This document shows, piece after piece, positions 12,766 through 23,065 of a stretch of 64,000 nucleotides of DNA. Made by a program: the position numbers and the translations under genes. The DNA comes from Epiperipatus broadwayi (taxonomy: Eukaryota; Onychophora; Udeonychophora; Euonychophora; Peripatidae): assembly GCA_028023455.1 (NCBI GenBank), contig JAQFVV010000050.1:2686411-2750410 (forward strand), given 5' to 3'. The notes under the pieces were generated by a model. It was not told the origin of the DNA, searched no databases, and saw only the letters and a list, made by a program, of their open reading frames with translations. Each line of letters opens with the position of its first letter. Position 1 is the stretch's first letter.

Positions 12766-13430
12766 TTATATAAATACAATTTTTCCACTTTACTTTGAAC
12801 TCTTTTTAGCAAAAAAAAAAAACACCTTTTATTGTACATATATGCATACACAATCTTACGTTTTGACTTTCTTGCAATCTTCTTCAGAGCTATGATATAA
12901 TGAACCAAATAAAATACATAACCATATAAATAATACCATAAAAAATGTAAACAGTAAAATTAAAAAAAGAAAAACGACTTAAAATATAACAAAACATAAT
13001 AAAACTAAAATAAATATAATCAAGCCCAAGTAAAATAACCCAGTTAATAAAAAATAAAATATACAATATAAATATAAAATAAATATAAATTATATATGTG
13101 TATTCCTGAATGTATATTCACATATTCATGAACGACTATTAATTTACATATATTATTCACTTTTATTATTTTTAATAATCTTCTAATTGCTTCTATCTCT
13201 TATAAACGTAGTTTTATTCCTTTCTTTTTTTATTTCTTTCTTTTTTAAATTTTGTCTACATTTTTATAGTATTATTTATATAGTTATGTATTTTATTTTG
13301 GTCATTATATCATAGCTCTGAAGGATACTGCAGAACAGTCGAAACATAAGATTGTATATGCATTTAGGACAATAAAAGGTTTTTTGTTAAAAATTCTTCA
13401 AAGTAGAGTGGATAAATTGAATTTATATAA
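12766..13430. mobile_element. 665-bp palindrome with Penelope-like core
   Basis: The left arm (12766-12950) and right arm (about 13262-13430) are imperfect reverse complements; for example, TTATATAAATACAATTT pairs with AAATTGAATTTATATAA. Both arms carry a CTGAAGA/GAAAC-type core: minus strand CTGAAGAAGATTGC...CAAAACGTAAGATTGT near 12895-12845, and plus strand CTGAAGGATACTGC...CGAAACATAAGATTGT near 13318-13358. The layout parallels the element at 8156-8615, but the sequence is a third family. I found no clear target duplication. Confidence 0.65.
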
Positions 13431-15249
13431 GATATTACAGCAAAATAAAGAAGTGGTGAATTTGGTAATATTTCTGAAATGTTTTATACTTGGAATTCCA
13501 AGTTGATGTTATGCTTCTATTTATTTTTTAAGTTTTTTTCCATTTTAAATATAATTTTATTTACTTTATTGATGTTTTATTAATGAATATAAAATATATT
13601 TATATAATTACTATTCTTTTACATTTTGGTATTGTTTGTAATAAATTAGCAAAACATTTTTATGTCTGCAACCAAAAAGTTTTATTATTTACTTTTTAGA
13701 TACAGCTGCGCATTCAGTGTGGGGTACCATAATCATATTTCTCATGGATTGGTTAGGTGGGCTGTCATCTTTATTGGGGAATAATTGTTATGTTTATATG
13801 TAAGCCTGCATAAATGTAGATGCATAAATGCAGATGCATAAAAATATGTTTATAATATATATTTATTAATATAACATAAAACAAATACACACATGCATAT
13901 TCACACAATGTTGCTATCATTTATGAGGTATAGCTTCTGGTTGCTGTGCAACTATAGAAAGAAGGAATTCCAAGTGCCCTTAAAATTTTCCCTGCCACTT
14001 CCAGATGTATCTCAACAAGTTGTCTCATGAGTTAGGTACTTCTGGATGTATTTCGATAGCATGTCTCATGTTTGCATTAGGTTCTAAGAGCTTTCATTCT
14101 CAATGTGGAGATGCCTAACTTTATTAACCATTCCAGTTTAGCTTTGATGTTGATGTCTCTGGAAGAATGTATATTCTACCTTTCAGCTTTGTGACAAAAG
14201 TTCTCTGACTTTACATCCAAATGGATTGGTTATTTATTGCCAGATCTCCATTTATAATGAAAACATTCAGAACCCGTTAGCTTTATTACTTATTGGCATG
14301 ATTTTGCCATTATATATACATTATCTATTTGTATACTCATTGGTTCATGGCAATGAATGTGCAATTCAATCAAGATAAGATGGAATTTGGACTAAACCAT
14401 TATTTGAAGGCAGGGTGAGATACGATAAATTATTTACATTAGGTTTTAAATATTCCACTTATTCAAAAGTTCAATACTATTTTCTTTCTTATTAATGACG
14501 TAAAAACATGCCTCATCTTTTCTTTTCCTGTTCTCTTCCTATTCCCAACCACAATCACGACAATAAAGTAGTTTTCAGTTTTCAAACTAGCCAATCAATA
14601 AAGAGCACAATTCTGGTGTCCCACATATTTAGCTTTATCTAAAAAATAAATAATGAAATGTGTATGATTGCAGATGTAAAAAAAAATATTTTTCTCATTT
14701 ATTATATAATTACTAATCTTTTTGACATATTTCTTGAGAAAATTTAGAAGTATTTATATTTTTATTTCTCAATATAATACTAATACCTTAAATTTAATAA
14801 GAAAAAAAATATGTTTAATAGCTTTTAAAAAATTGAAATAATAATTATGATAGAAAGTCACTTAGTTTAACAAGTAATTCTATTCAAATTGAAGTGTATG
14901 CATATATGATAACATTATACATACATTTCAAGTTGTGATTTAGATGTGTTTAATATTCTAAATGGTTCCAGGATTTTTTTAGAATTTGGGTATTTTTTTG
15001 GATTTCAAAAACAAATCTTCCCCCCCTCAATGTTAATTCAAAATCTAAAAAGACAGTTTACACATATTTAATGATTTTAATTTTGTTTGCAAATGTTTGC
15101 ACATATTAATGTAGTTATTGTAAAATGTTAGAATTTATTTTTGAGATTTTGTATGGATGAAGTAAGTTTTTCAAGAGATTAATCATATTGTATTTATATA
15201 TTCTAGTTTTGGAATTTATCAATTCAAAATGCTGTACTATTATATTAAT
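13431..15249. other. No gene recognised
   Basis: A moderately complex stretch at 13920-14290 contains two related phrases (CTTCCAGATGTATCTCAACA and CTTCTGGATGTATTTCGATA about 60 bp apart). It may be an old repeat. The rest is AT-rich. Confidence 0.5.
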
Positions 15250-15549
15250 TCAACAGTGTTTGTTGAATGTGAAAAACCTCTTGATCCAAAGCACAAGATA
15301 GAGACTTTAAAAATATAAGAGTGGCCATCTTATCTTTGCACCTAAATTCAATTATATAGGCCAATCTTAAGTACCTTGGAATAAAAGTATGAAGATTTTA
15401 TATTTATCACTTTACTTCCAAGAAACTTAAGATTGACTTATATAATTGAATTTAGATACAAAGATGAGATTACCCTCTTATTTGTTCAAAGTCTCTATCA
15501 TGCTTTGGATTAAGAGTTTTCTCACATTCAGTAAAAAACAATGTTGATT
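15250..15549. mobile_element. Foldback (long-TIR) non-autonomous element
   Basis: Arms of ~125 bp (about 15250-15389 and 15414-15549) are inverted copies. The arms contain AAGAGTGGCCATCTTATCTT and AGGCCAATCTTAAGTACCTT, also found in the element at 22192-22715, so both belong to one family. There is no coding capacity. Confidence 0.75.
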
Positions 15550-16029
15550 TATTATAACTGTACAGTGCATGTGTAAAGAGTTATTACTTCCTGTTTAAAA
15601 TTACAGTTTGAAACTATGCTAGTAAATCTATTAGTCTATTATTACATATCTCTCTATTCACTTTTTATTATTAGATAAACTTTTGGTATTAGAAGCTACT
15701 GATAATATAGCAGTAAATTCACCATGTAAACATCTAATTTTTTGGATTTGCATTTGTTTTTGCTGTTCTTGCTATTGGTTTTGTTATCCTTACTAATGTT
15801 TGTCTTACCATGTCTTAATTTAGTTTCAATTAACTCAAACAATCCATTCTGAGCCTCATTCTTTTTAATTAATTGTAAATTTCATTGATGCCAAAGTTCT
15901 AACTCTAATAAATATTTTGGCATCTTTATCATTTCTAATTCATATCACTCAAATTTTGAGTTGCAGCATTATCTAGTAGGAAAGTGATTTTATTTTACAG
16001 CAGCAAACAGCTTCGTATTTTTTAAAAGT
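15550..16029. other. No recognisable feature
   Basis: AT-rich intergenic or repeat-derived DNA. Confidence 0.5.
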
Positions 16030-16547
16030 AATATGCAATGCAATGTGATGCATTGTGGCATCTCCTTTCTTGGAATCAGGAATCTTTCAGCCACTATGCC
16101 CAGAGAAACCTGTTAGCCACCGTACATTCCCTTTCCATTCTCCACCCTAAGTTTTTCCCATATTCTTCTCTTTCTCGCTACATCCCATTTACACAATATA
16201 ATCTTCATCAACTCCAAGATCTTTAGATCTTATACTTTCTCAAACTCAGCATAAAAACCAAGAACCCACTTTCTGTATAATCACTTTGTTTATATTTATT
16301 CTTCCACAACTTTATTATTTGTATCCTTTCCAGTTTCAGGCATTTACATTCAATTAACAGATGCCTAATATTTTCTATGCCTTTCTTACATAACTTGCAA
16401 ACTAAATAATCCATATTTTTCCTTTATGTGCATATTCACTTGTTGCCAAAGATCCAGTTCAAGACTTAAAAAGTAAACTAATTTCCTTACTATTATTTTT
16501 TTCTATATATACTTAAAACCTTTTTACTCTCCATACTAGTTTTCTAT

Positions 16548-17366
16548 TGTGTTTTTCTGAAGGTTTGTGATGATGGTGTTCTAGCTGTATTTTTATATTG
16601 GACTATTTCCATCATGTAATATGTGTGTTGAATGTCTAGACCAGATGTCCCATTCAAAAGCACTTGCAAGAACATAAACTGATGATTAGAAGAGAGAAAA
16701 AAGATGTGTCTAAGATAGCAGACCATGTATGGACCAATGAACATATGTTCAATTGGGAAAATACAAAAATATTGGATAAGGAAGAAAAGGTACAAAGAAG
16801 AAAATTTAAAGAAGCTGCTCACATGACAATGGCAAAAAATCCCATAAGCCAACCTAGTGTGACTGTACATAATGTATGGAAATCACTAATCAACTTTGCT
16901 CTGAGGAAAAAGTGGAGAAATCAGGAGGAACCTCATAGATAAGTATATGAAATTTCTACATACTGTTGCCTTTGGCAGGATGGCTCAGTTGGTTAGAGCA
17001 TTACCTTAAATTTCAATAATCAAGAATCTAAGGACCCAGGTTCGAATCCCATGCTAGTACTGTCACTGGTCAGGCCAGCAACACCTGAAGAAGAGGGGAG
17101 AAAAATACCTCTTGAAATGTTGTGCATATACTAACCTGTTTACTGCTATATTACTAACAGTTAGTGCATATACTAACCTGTTTGCTGTGATATTATTAAC
17201 ATTTGTTTGCTGTGATATTACTAACTGTTGGTGCATATACTAACCTGTTTGCTGTGATATTACTAACAGTTGAATGCATTTGAAATATTTAACTAAAAAT
17301 TAAACTTTTCTAAAGACATTCAACACACATATTAGATGATGGAAATAGTCCAATATAAAAATACAG
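16548..17366 (+). mobile_element. Truncated Penelope-like element, 819 bp
   Basis: It contains, in order: an inverted piece of the element's 5' end (about 16548-16640, minus sense); the C-terminal part of the GIY-YIG region (open 16664-16942); a tRNA-like segment; a hammerhead-like core (CTGAAGA 17085-17091, arms AGAGG/CCTCT); ~42-bp minisatellite units; and the 5' end again in plus sense. The direct repeat CTAGTTTTCTAT at 16536-16547 and 17367-17378 marks the target duplication (11-12 bp, allowing for microhomology). The termini match those of the 28.7-33.3 kb element to within 1-2 bases, so they are real ends. Confidence 0.88.
16974..17056 (+). ncRNA. tRNA-like segment in the Penelope-like element
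   Basis: Box A-like TGGCTCAGTTGG (16981-16992) and box B-like GGTTCGAATCC (17039-17049) sit at tRNA-like spacing. A D-arm (GCTC/GAGC) can form. The anticodon arm is abnormal (CCTTA/TAAGG around a ~20-nt loop), and the T and acceptor stems do not close. It is a tRNA relic and possible pol III promoter, not a functional tRNA gene. Confidence 0.7.
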
Positions 17367-17497
17367 CTAGTTTTCTATCTCTCTAACTCCCTATTTTTTA
17401 TTAATGCATCTATTCTTCTATCCCATTTCTAATCACTATAACACTCAACAATTTTTCTAAGACAGTCATCTTACCTTTTGTAAAAGTATATTGACAT

Positions 17498-17640
17498 AGC
17501 AAACTCTCCATACAGTAGTTCCATCCACTATGAGCCTTCATAATCAATGGATGCAAGAAGGTTTGTGTCACAAGCTAGAAATTAGTCTTGGGATATTAAA
17601 TGAGTAGAATTAGATATGGATTTTATATCTTGAAATTGAT
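17498..17640 (+). mobile_element. Short copy of the hammerhead-like family
   Basis: A minus-sense piece (CTCTCCATACAGTAGTTCCA...AATCAATGGATG) is joined head-to-head to plus-sense GTCACAAGCTAGAAATTAGTC and GGGATATTAAATGAGTAG. The 5' half of the ribozyme-like core is lost at the junction. It abuts the end of LINE fragment E. Confidence 0.65.
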
Positions 17641-17869
17641 TGAAAATATCTACTTTACATTTAGAACAGGTTAGCAAAGAAGGAGATTAGTAGAAGATTT
17701 CACATTAAAATTAAAAGATAATTATAGCGATCTAAATGTTACAAAGTAAGAATTAAATTCTGCAAATATGTAACTGCAGAAATACAGTAAAATTTGAATG
17801 TTTTTTTTATTTAAAAATATTTTTTTTTGTAAAAATGTGCTTTTTTGATATTTTAAAAAAACTTTTAAC

Positions 17870-19420
17870 AAAAAAGATAGGGACACAAGTCAACAGGAAA
17901 TGGGAGAAAAATTTAAGTAAACAGAGAATGAACGAAAAATTAAAACAGGGAGCAGATGATGAGATAAAAATTTAGGCAAGGTCACCTGAAACTAACAGAA
18001 AGTATTTGTCAGGACAGAAAAAAAATTTAGTAGATAGTAATAGCAGATATTCAGAAGAGAATGGAAGAGGCAAATAAATTAAGCTTTTAAAATTGATAAG
18101 ATCCCATTGAGGAATCTCGACAAAATAAAAAAAATATGATAGATATTGAAAGTGCTGGAGATCAAGGCAGCATAGAGAAAGAAACAAACAAGAATGTGAA
18201 TATAATTGAAAATTCTAGAGCAGATATGATAGAGGGGTTAAAAGTTTGGAGTTATGTCATACTGGGGAAAATAAGTTACACACATTTATAAAACACATAC
18301 AGATGTAGAAGACAATTTAAAATATATCATTATAGAAGATTCTACAATTGATAGTATGTAAATAATATTTTTATAAAGTGCAGACGGTATTGAAAATTAA
18401 ATTGAGAGAGTGCAAACTTCTCAAGCGCTTGTGACCTTTAGTAACCAATCAGATCTTAAGCACTTGGACAGAGAATTTAACAAGAAAAGAGTGGTTCCAC
18501 TCTCTTCTTTACTTGTCTTTTTTTATATCCAAGCCAGTCCAAAGTACTTATATCTGAGAGCATGAATTTTAAATATCATCACACTTAATTGACTGAGTTC
18601 AAATTATAAACATACAGCGTGAAATCTTTCGATTTACTACGCAGTAGTTTTTCGATGTTATAACTTTGCAGCAATATATGTAAATAATATTTTTATAACG
18701 CAGACGGTATTGAAAATTAAATTGAGAGAGTGCAAATTTCTCAAGCGCTTGTGACTATTAGTAACCAATCAGATCTTAAGCATTCCTTGTTCCAGTGCTT
18801 AAGATCTGATTGGTTACTAATAGTCACAAGCGCTTGAGAAATTTGCACTCTCTCAATTTAATTGATAGTATGGTGGAATCTGTAGACAAGAATCAATGTA
18901 AAGGAAAAGATGAAGAAAACCAGAGTCTAAATAGCAAAAGTTAGAAGATCTAATAAGTGATAAGTTAAACAAAGTTCAAGTGAAAAAATAAGAGCCAGGA
19001 GATAACTGATTGTGACATAAATAATGCGGATGTGTGAATGTATTATTTAATGAGATTTCTGGAACATTTTTGGTCCACTAGAGGAAAATATTAATGTGGA
19101 ATGGAATGATGGAAAAAGATGAGCCCACTATCCACCAAACAAGATGATTTTGACATTTAAGGCCTACAAATTTTTATTAGGTTATAAGGGGAAATAATTT
19201 GCGAAAGGATACCAAATAAATAGATAAGCTGGAAGCAAAAAGGAAAAAGAAGTGTAAAAAAAGAATAATTGTGAATCACATAAACAATGTATCGATAAAA
19301 ATGTTAAAGTATATGATATAAATAATGATCCAGAGAAGCTCAACCATGAAGTAATAATAAATATAGTGGACAAATTTTGCTGTGTAAGGATATTAATAAA
19401 ATTAAAAATTCCAAGAGCAT
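17870..19420 (+). pseudogene. Decayed charged reading frame of unknown origin
   Basis: Several adjoining frames read as charged, coding-like peptide interrupted by stops. One is MIDIESAGDQGSIEKETNKN near 18138. Another is EDSTIDS near 18335, continuing after the insertion at 18359-18859 as MVESVDKNQCKGKDEENQS. A third is DEPTIHQTR...DKLEAKRKKKCKKRI near 19120-19260. It resembles the acidic-then-basic composition of the frame at 41263-43461, but no specific homology can be claimed by eye. No known domain was recognised. Confidence 0.4.
18359..18859. mobile_element. Insertion ending in a perfect 68-bp inverted repeat
   Basis: The 13-bp direct repeat AATTGATAGTATG flanks it (18346-18358 and 18860-18872). 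Inside, 18715-18782 and 18796-18863 are perfect 68-bp reverse complements around a 13-base spacer, and a third copy in direct orientation (18395-18462) differs at about 3 positions. The host reading frame (EDSTIDSM then VESVDK) resumes across the duplication. The last few arm bases overlap the right flank repeat, so exact ends are ambiguous. Superfamily unknown. Confidence 0.8.
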
Positions 19421-20884
19421 TGTATGCAATAAAACCGTATCTAAATTTGGAATTATAAACAAATATTTATTGACACTTAATAAATGATAGACAATGGAAA
19501 TAGGAAAAGAAAGTATACATATAGGATTAATGGCTTATTTACATATAAGATGATAATCAACTAATTCTGATTTTGAATACATATTGCAGTGATGATTAAA
19601 ATAGTAATAGTTGTACAATAGACTATTATAAATTTGTGTGATTAGAAACCGTGTTGTGGTTTATCTGCTGTAATGCTGTGTTCTGAAGCTATACATATGT
19701 GCACAAACCTGACTTGGTTTTTATATGGCTAGCCAACCAATTTACAAAAATAAAGCTGCAAATAGATTATTTATATATGGTATGTGATAGTAGTATATGG
19801 AAAGGGGTATAATATACTACAGCCATGTGGATACATTATATTAAGTTTAGACCCATTGATATATGATTTTACCTTACTATAGATGCCATGAATTTCAAAT
19901 TATAGAAGTTACTTGTAAAATATAAACTACAAGAATATTTATGATGAAAGTGTAACATGATAATAATGAGATTGTGATAAGGATATGATATTTATTTTAG
20001 CCTAAATTTTATTTATTACCAGTGGCCAACAAAACAGTCAAAGAAATTTCAAAGTTCTCTCAGATGTAGGATACACATTTAAAAATAGTAGTAGTGAGTG
20101 AGAATTCTGTAAGGGTTTGTGGTTGGATATCTTCACCAGTAAACATATTTTTTAGATATATCAGTACACTAAACACCAAGTGAAAATTAATTTTACAGAG
20201 TGATAGAATTCTAGCAGCTAAAAATAAAGATAGGAAAGTATAGATTATAGATGTAGTGGTAGGGTCTGATGATTGCTATGGGTCTTTAAGTGACTGCTAC
20301 AATTTATATGAAGTTCAATTTGAAGAAATCATTATTTCAATTTTAAAATATTTTTAATAATAAAGTAATGTATAATTATTAAATAAATAAATAAATTTAA
20401 AATTTCACATCTAATTTATATTGAGAAATAATAACTTAGAAAACTTATGTATGAGTTTTTAATTAACATTTTCCCTTTTATACATCAGTCACTTAAATCA
20501 CTAAAAATATTAGTACATATAAAAAATACATTTTATTTTTGTTATAAAAAAAGTTATTCAAATTGATTGAAATATATTATCAATGTAAAAAATTAGTTTT
20601 CAAATTAACTAAAACTTATTTTTCCTTTTGCCAAGCACAATGTGAAAATTCTTGAATGATTTAAGCAGAAAATGAGTAATCAGAACATTGTGTTTTGCCT
20701 GATTAGAGCTGACATCTATCTACAAAAATAGAAATAAAAGTATATATTTATAAATATAATGAATTAAGTATTGACCAAAATAAAAATGTAAAAAATGAGC
20801 AAGTAATATCAATCTGGGATAGAGCTGAAGTGACCATAATGGAACAGGTGGTGCTATTTTATATAGCATTCCAGAAGCAATAAT
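19421..20884. other. No gene recognised
   Basis: AT-rich non-coding sequence. Confidence 0.5.
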
Positions 20885-21045
20885 AAAAATGTTAATAAGC
20901 ATCACATGAGTACCATCTTTTAAACTAGCACTTATTGTTTATAAACAAGGCAAAACTCTCCATACAGTAGTGCCACCCTGTGCCAACCAGAGTAATCAAT
21001 GGATTCCAGAAGGCTTGTGCATAAAATCCTTATCTAATGCCTACT

Positions 21046-21106
21046 CGTCCAATATCCCCAGACTAGTTTCTGGCTTGTGGCCTTCATTAGTGAGGAGCTT
21101 TGGATC
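21046..21106 (-). ncRNA. Hammerhead-like ribozyme motif (left arm)
   Basis: The minus strand reads ATCCA, internal loop, TCCTCA, then CTAATGA, AGGCCACAAGCCA, GAAAC-TA-GTC, TGGGGA, TAT, TGG. Stem I has a 6-bp inner helix and a distal helix across an asymmetric internal loop; stem II is GGC/GCC; stem III is 2 bp. One core base differs (CTAATGA instead of CTGANGA), which should abolish cleavage in this copy. Predicted scissile triplet GTC: complement of 21061-21063. Confidence 0.6.
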
Positions 21107-21494
21107 TGAGAGCACTGCACCTAGTTCTTAGGATCTAATGCAACTCTCTAGGAAACACCTTTTATCTCTATTTAACTATAAAACTATGAGAATGAAATTG
21201 AAAACAAAAAAAATATTTTCAATCTAAGCTCAATAGCATATATAGTCATATGGGTCTGAACTCAGTTCAGCACCCATACATTTTGGTGTCTTTGGCTCTT
21301 TAACAACCATAGCCACCACTATCCGATTAGGCAGGATTGGTGTTAAACCATTAAGCATCACATGATCACCATCTCTTATACTAGCACATAATTGTTTATA
21401 AACAAGGCAAAACTCTCCATACAGTAGTGCCACCCTGTGCCAACCAGAGTAATCAATGGATGACAGAGGCTTGTGCATAAAATCCATATCTAAT

Positions 21495-21550
21495 GCATAC
21501 TCACTGACGAAGGCCACAAGCCAGAAACTAGTCTGGGGATATTGGATGAG
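21495..21550 (+). ncRNA. Hammerhead-like ribozyme motif (right arm, first)
   Basis: The core CTGACGA fits CUGANGA, followed by GGC/GCC stem II, GAAAC-TA-GTC and TGGGGATATTGGATGAG. GTC lies at 21531-21533. The 5' strand of stem I is shortened because the inverted junction falls just upstream, leaving about 4 pairs. An A-A mismatch sits at the base of stem II (positions 10.1/11.1), where active hammerheads usually have G-C. Confidence 0.6.
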
Positions 21551-21941
21551 TAGGTATCAGATAGGGATTTTATGCACAAGCCTTCTGGCATTCATTGATT
21601 ACTATTGGATAGCAAAGGATGGCACTTCTGTATGGAGAGTTTTGCCTTGTTTATAAAAAATTGTGCTAGTATAAGATATGGTGATCATGTGATGCTTAAT
21701 GGTTTAACACCAAGCCTGCTTAATAGGATAGTGATGGCTATGGTTGTTAAAGAGCCAAAGACACCAAAATGTATGGGTGCTGAACTGAGTTCAGACCCAT
21801 ATGACTATATAAGCTATTGAGTTTAGATTGAAAATATTTTTGTGTTTTCAATTTCATTCTCATAGTTTTATAGTTAAGTAGAGATAAAAGGTGGTTGCTG
21901 GAGGGTTGCATTAGATCCTAAGATCTAGGTGCAGTGCTCTC

Positions 21942-22000
21942 AGATCCAAAGCTCCTCACTGACAAAGATCACAAGCCAGAAACTAGTCTGGTGATATTGG
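21942..22000 (+). ncRNA. Hammerhead-like ribozyme motif (right arm, second)
   Basis: Same fold with complete stem I strands (ATCCA...TCCTCA / TGGTGA...TGGAT), but the core reads CTGACAA (G8 lost) and stem II is weakened. GTC is at 21986-21988, exactly 455 bp after the previous GTC. Transcription across both copies followed by double cleavage would release a 455-nt monomer if the ancestral sequences were active. Confidence 0.6.
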
Positions 22001-22191
22001 ATGAGTAGGCATTAGATAGGGAATTTATGCACAAGCCTTATGGCATACATTGATTACACTGGTTGTCACAGGGTACTACTGTATGGAGAGTGTTGCCTTG
22101 TTTATAAAAATGTTAATATTTGCATCAGTGAAATGCCAACTAATATCTCAAATTAAGGTTATATACTTCCTATGCACTTATAAATAATTAC

Positions 22192-22715
22192 AAGTGCATA
22201 GGAAGTATATGTAAATACTTTAAAGACAGATTTTAACCTATATCGTATGTGCCTTGAATGTTTATAATAGTCAAACAATATCTTTATTTGTCAATAGAGG
22301 GACCTCTCAAATCTCAACACAAGATAGCAACTTTTATAAAAATAAGAGTGGCCATCTTATCTTTAACCCAACTTCCCACTTATAGGCCAATCTGAAGTAT
22401 CTTGATTTGGGAGCATGAAACTATTATTCTCTTCACTGTTTTAAGTCCACTATTTCCATTACATATTAATCTTCACAAAATCTTACGATTTACAATGAAT
22501 TAATATTACAATCTTTATACTGGAAAGTGGAGGGTTAAGTTAAAGATAAGATGACCACTCTTATCTTTATAAAAGTCACAATCTTATGTCGAGGTTTGAG
22601 AGGTCCCTCTATCGACAAATAAAGATATTGTTTGACTATTATAAACATTTAAGATGCATATGAAATATGTTAAAGCTTGTCTCTAAAGTATTTATATATA
22701 CTTCCTGTGTGCTTA
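22192..22715. mobile_element. Long-TIR non-autonomous element with 12-bp TSD
   Basis: Perfect direct repeat ATAAATAATTAC at 22180-22191 and 22716-22727. The inner ends are inverted copies (CATAGGAAGTATATGTAAATA at left; the reverse complement at right has ACAGGAAGTATATATAAATA), with homology extending about 180 bp inwards. The left flank (22151-22169) is itself a reverse complement of the first ~19 bp, forming a hairpin around the duplication. No coding capacity. Same family as 15250-15549. Confidence 0.8.
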
Positions 22716-22727
22716 ATAAATAATTAC

Positions 22728-23065
22728 ACCTTTACAGTAGTTTATATATTTCCAGTATAAAGATCGTAATATTAATTCATTGTAAATCGCAAGATTTCAT
22801 GAAGGTTAATTTGTAAAGGAAATAGTGGACTTAAACAGTGAAGAGAATTACAGCTTTACACTCCAAAACCAAGATGCTTCAGATTAACCTATATAAGTGG
22901 AATGTTAGGTTAAAGATAGGACAGCCGCTCTTATCTTTATAAAAGTCACTATTTTGTGTCGAGGTTTGAGACATCCCTCTTTCGGCAATTAAATATATTG
23001 TTTGACTATTATAAACATTCATGGCACATATGATTTAGGTTAAAGCCTGTCTCTAAAGTATTTAG
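22728..23065. mobile_element. Partial second copy of the 22.2 kb foldback family
   Basis: 22735-22905 is an inverted copy of about 22420-22545. 22905-23065 is a direct copy of about 22540-22690, including CTCTTATCTTTATAAAAGTCAC and GTTTGACTATTATAAACATT. This makes a compound palindromic array with the preceding element. Confidence 0.65.

Larger units (their letters stand above)
16030..17496 (-). pseudogene. LINE 3' end (E), split by a Penelope-like insertion
   Basis: The minus strand of 16030-16536 encodes the C-terminal blocks seen in the other copies (LLIECKCLKLERIQIIKLWKNKYKQSDYTESG) and has a GATG/CATC tail near 16040. The match resumes at 17379-17496 with the upstream part of the same LINE, equivalent to about 4880-5005 of copy B. 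The two halves are contiguous once 16548-17366 is removed. The copy is 5'-truncated and full of stops. Confidence 0.8.
20898..22105. mobile_element. Inverted element carrying hammerhead-like ribozyme motifs
   Basis: The left arm (20898 to about 21498) is the reverse complement of the right arm (about 21499-22105). They meet in a head-to-head junction near 21500. Each arm carries the whole monomer, and short terminal segments (TTTATAAACAAGGCAAAACTC / GGAGAGT.TTGCCTTGTTTAT) are repeated, resembling the pseudo-LTRs of Penelope-like elements. AAAAATGTTAATA at 20885-20897 and 22106-22118 is a direct flank repeat of up to 13 bp. A ~90-codon frame is conserved between the arms, but I recognise no domain and it may simply reflect recent inverted duplication. 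No RT or endonuclease is present, so the element is non-autonomous. Confidence 0.85.

Noticed and set aside
21230-21820. Conserved ~90-codon protein in the two arms of the hammerhead-like element
   Set aside because: Conservation is explained by recent inverted duplication of the DNA; no domain seen and other copies do not keep the frame.
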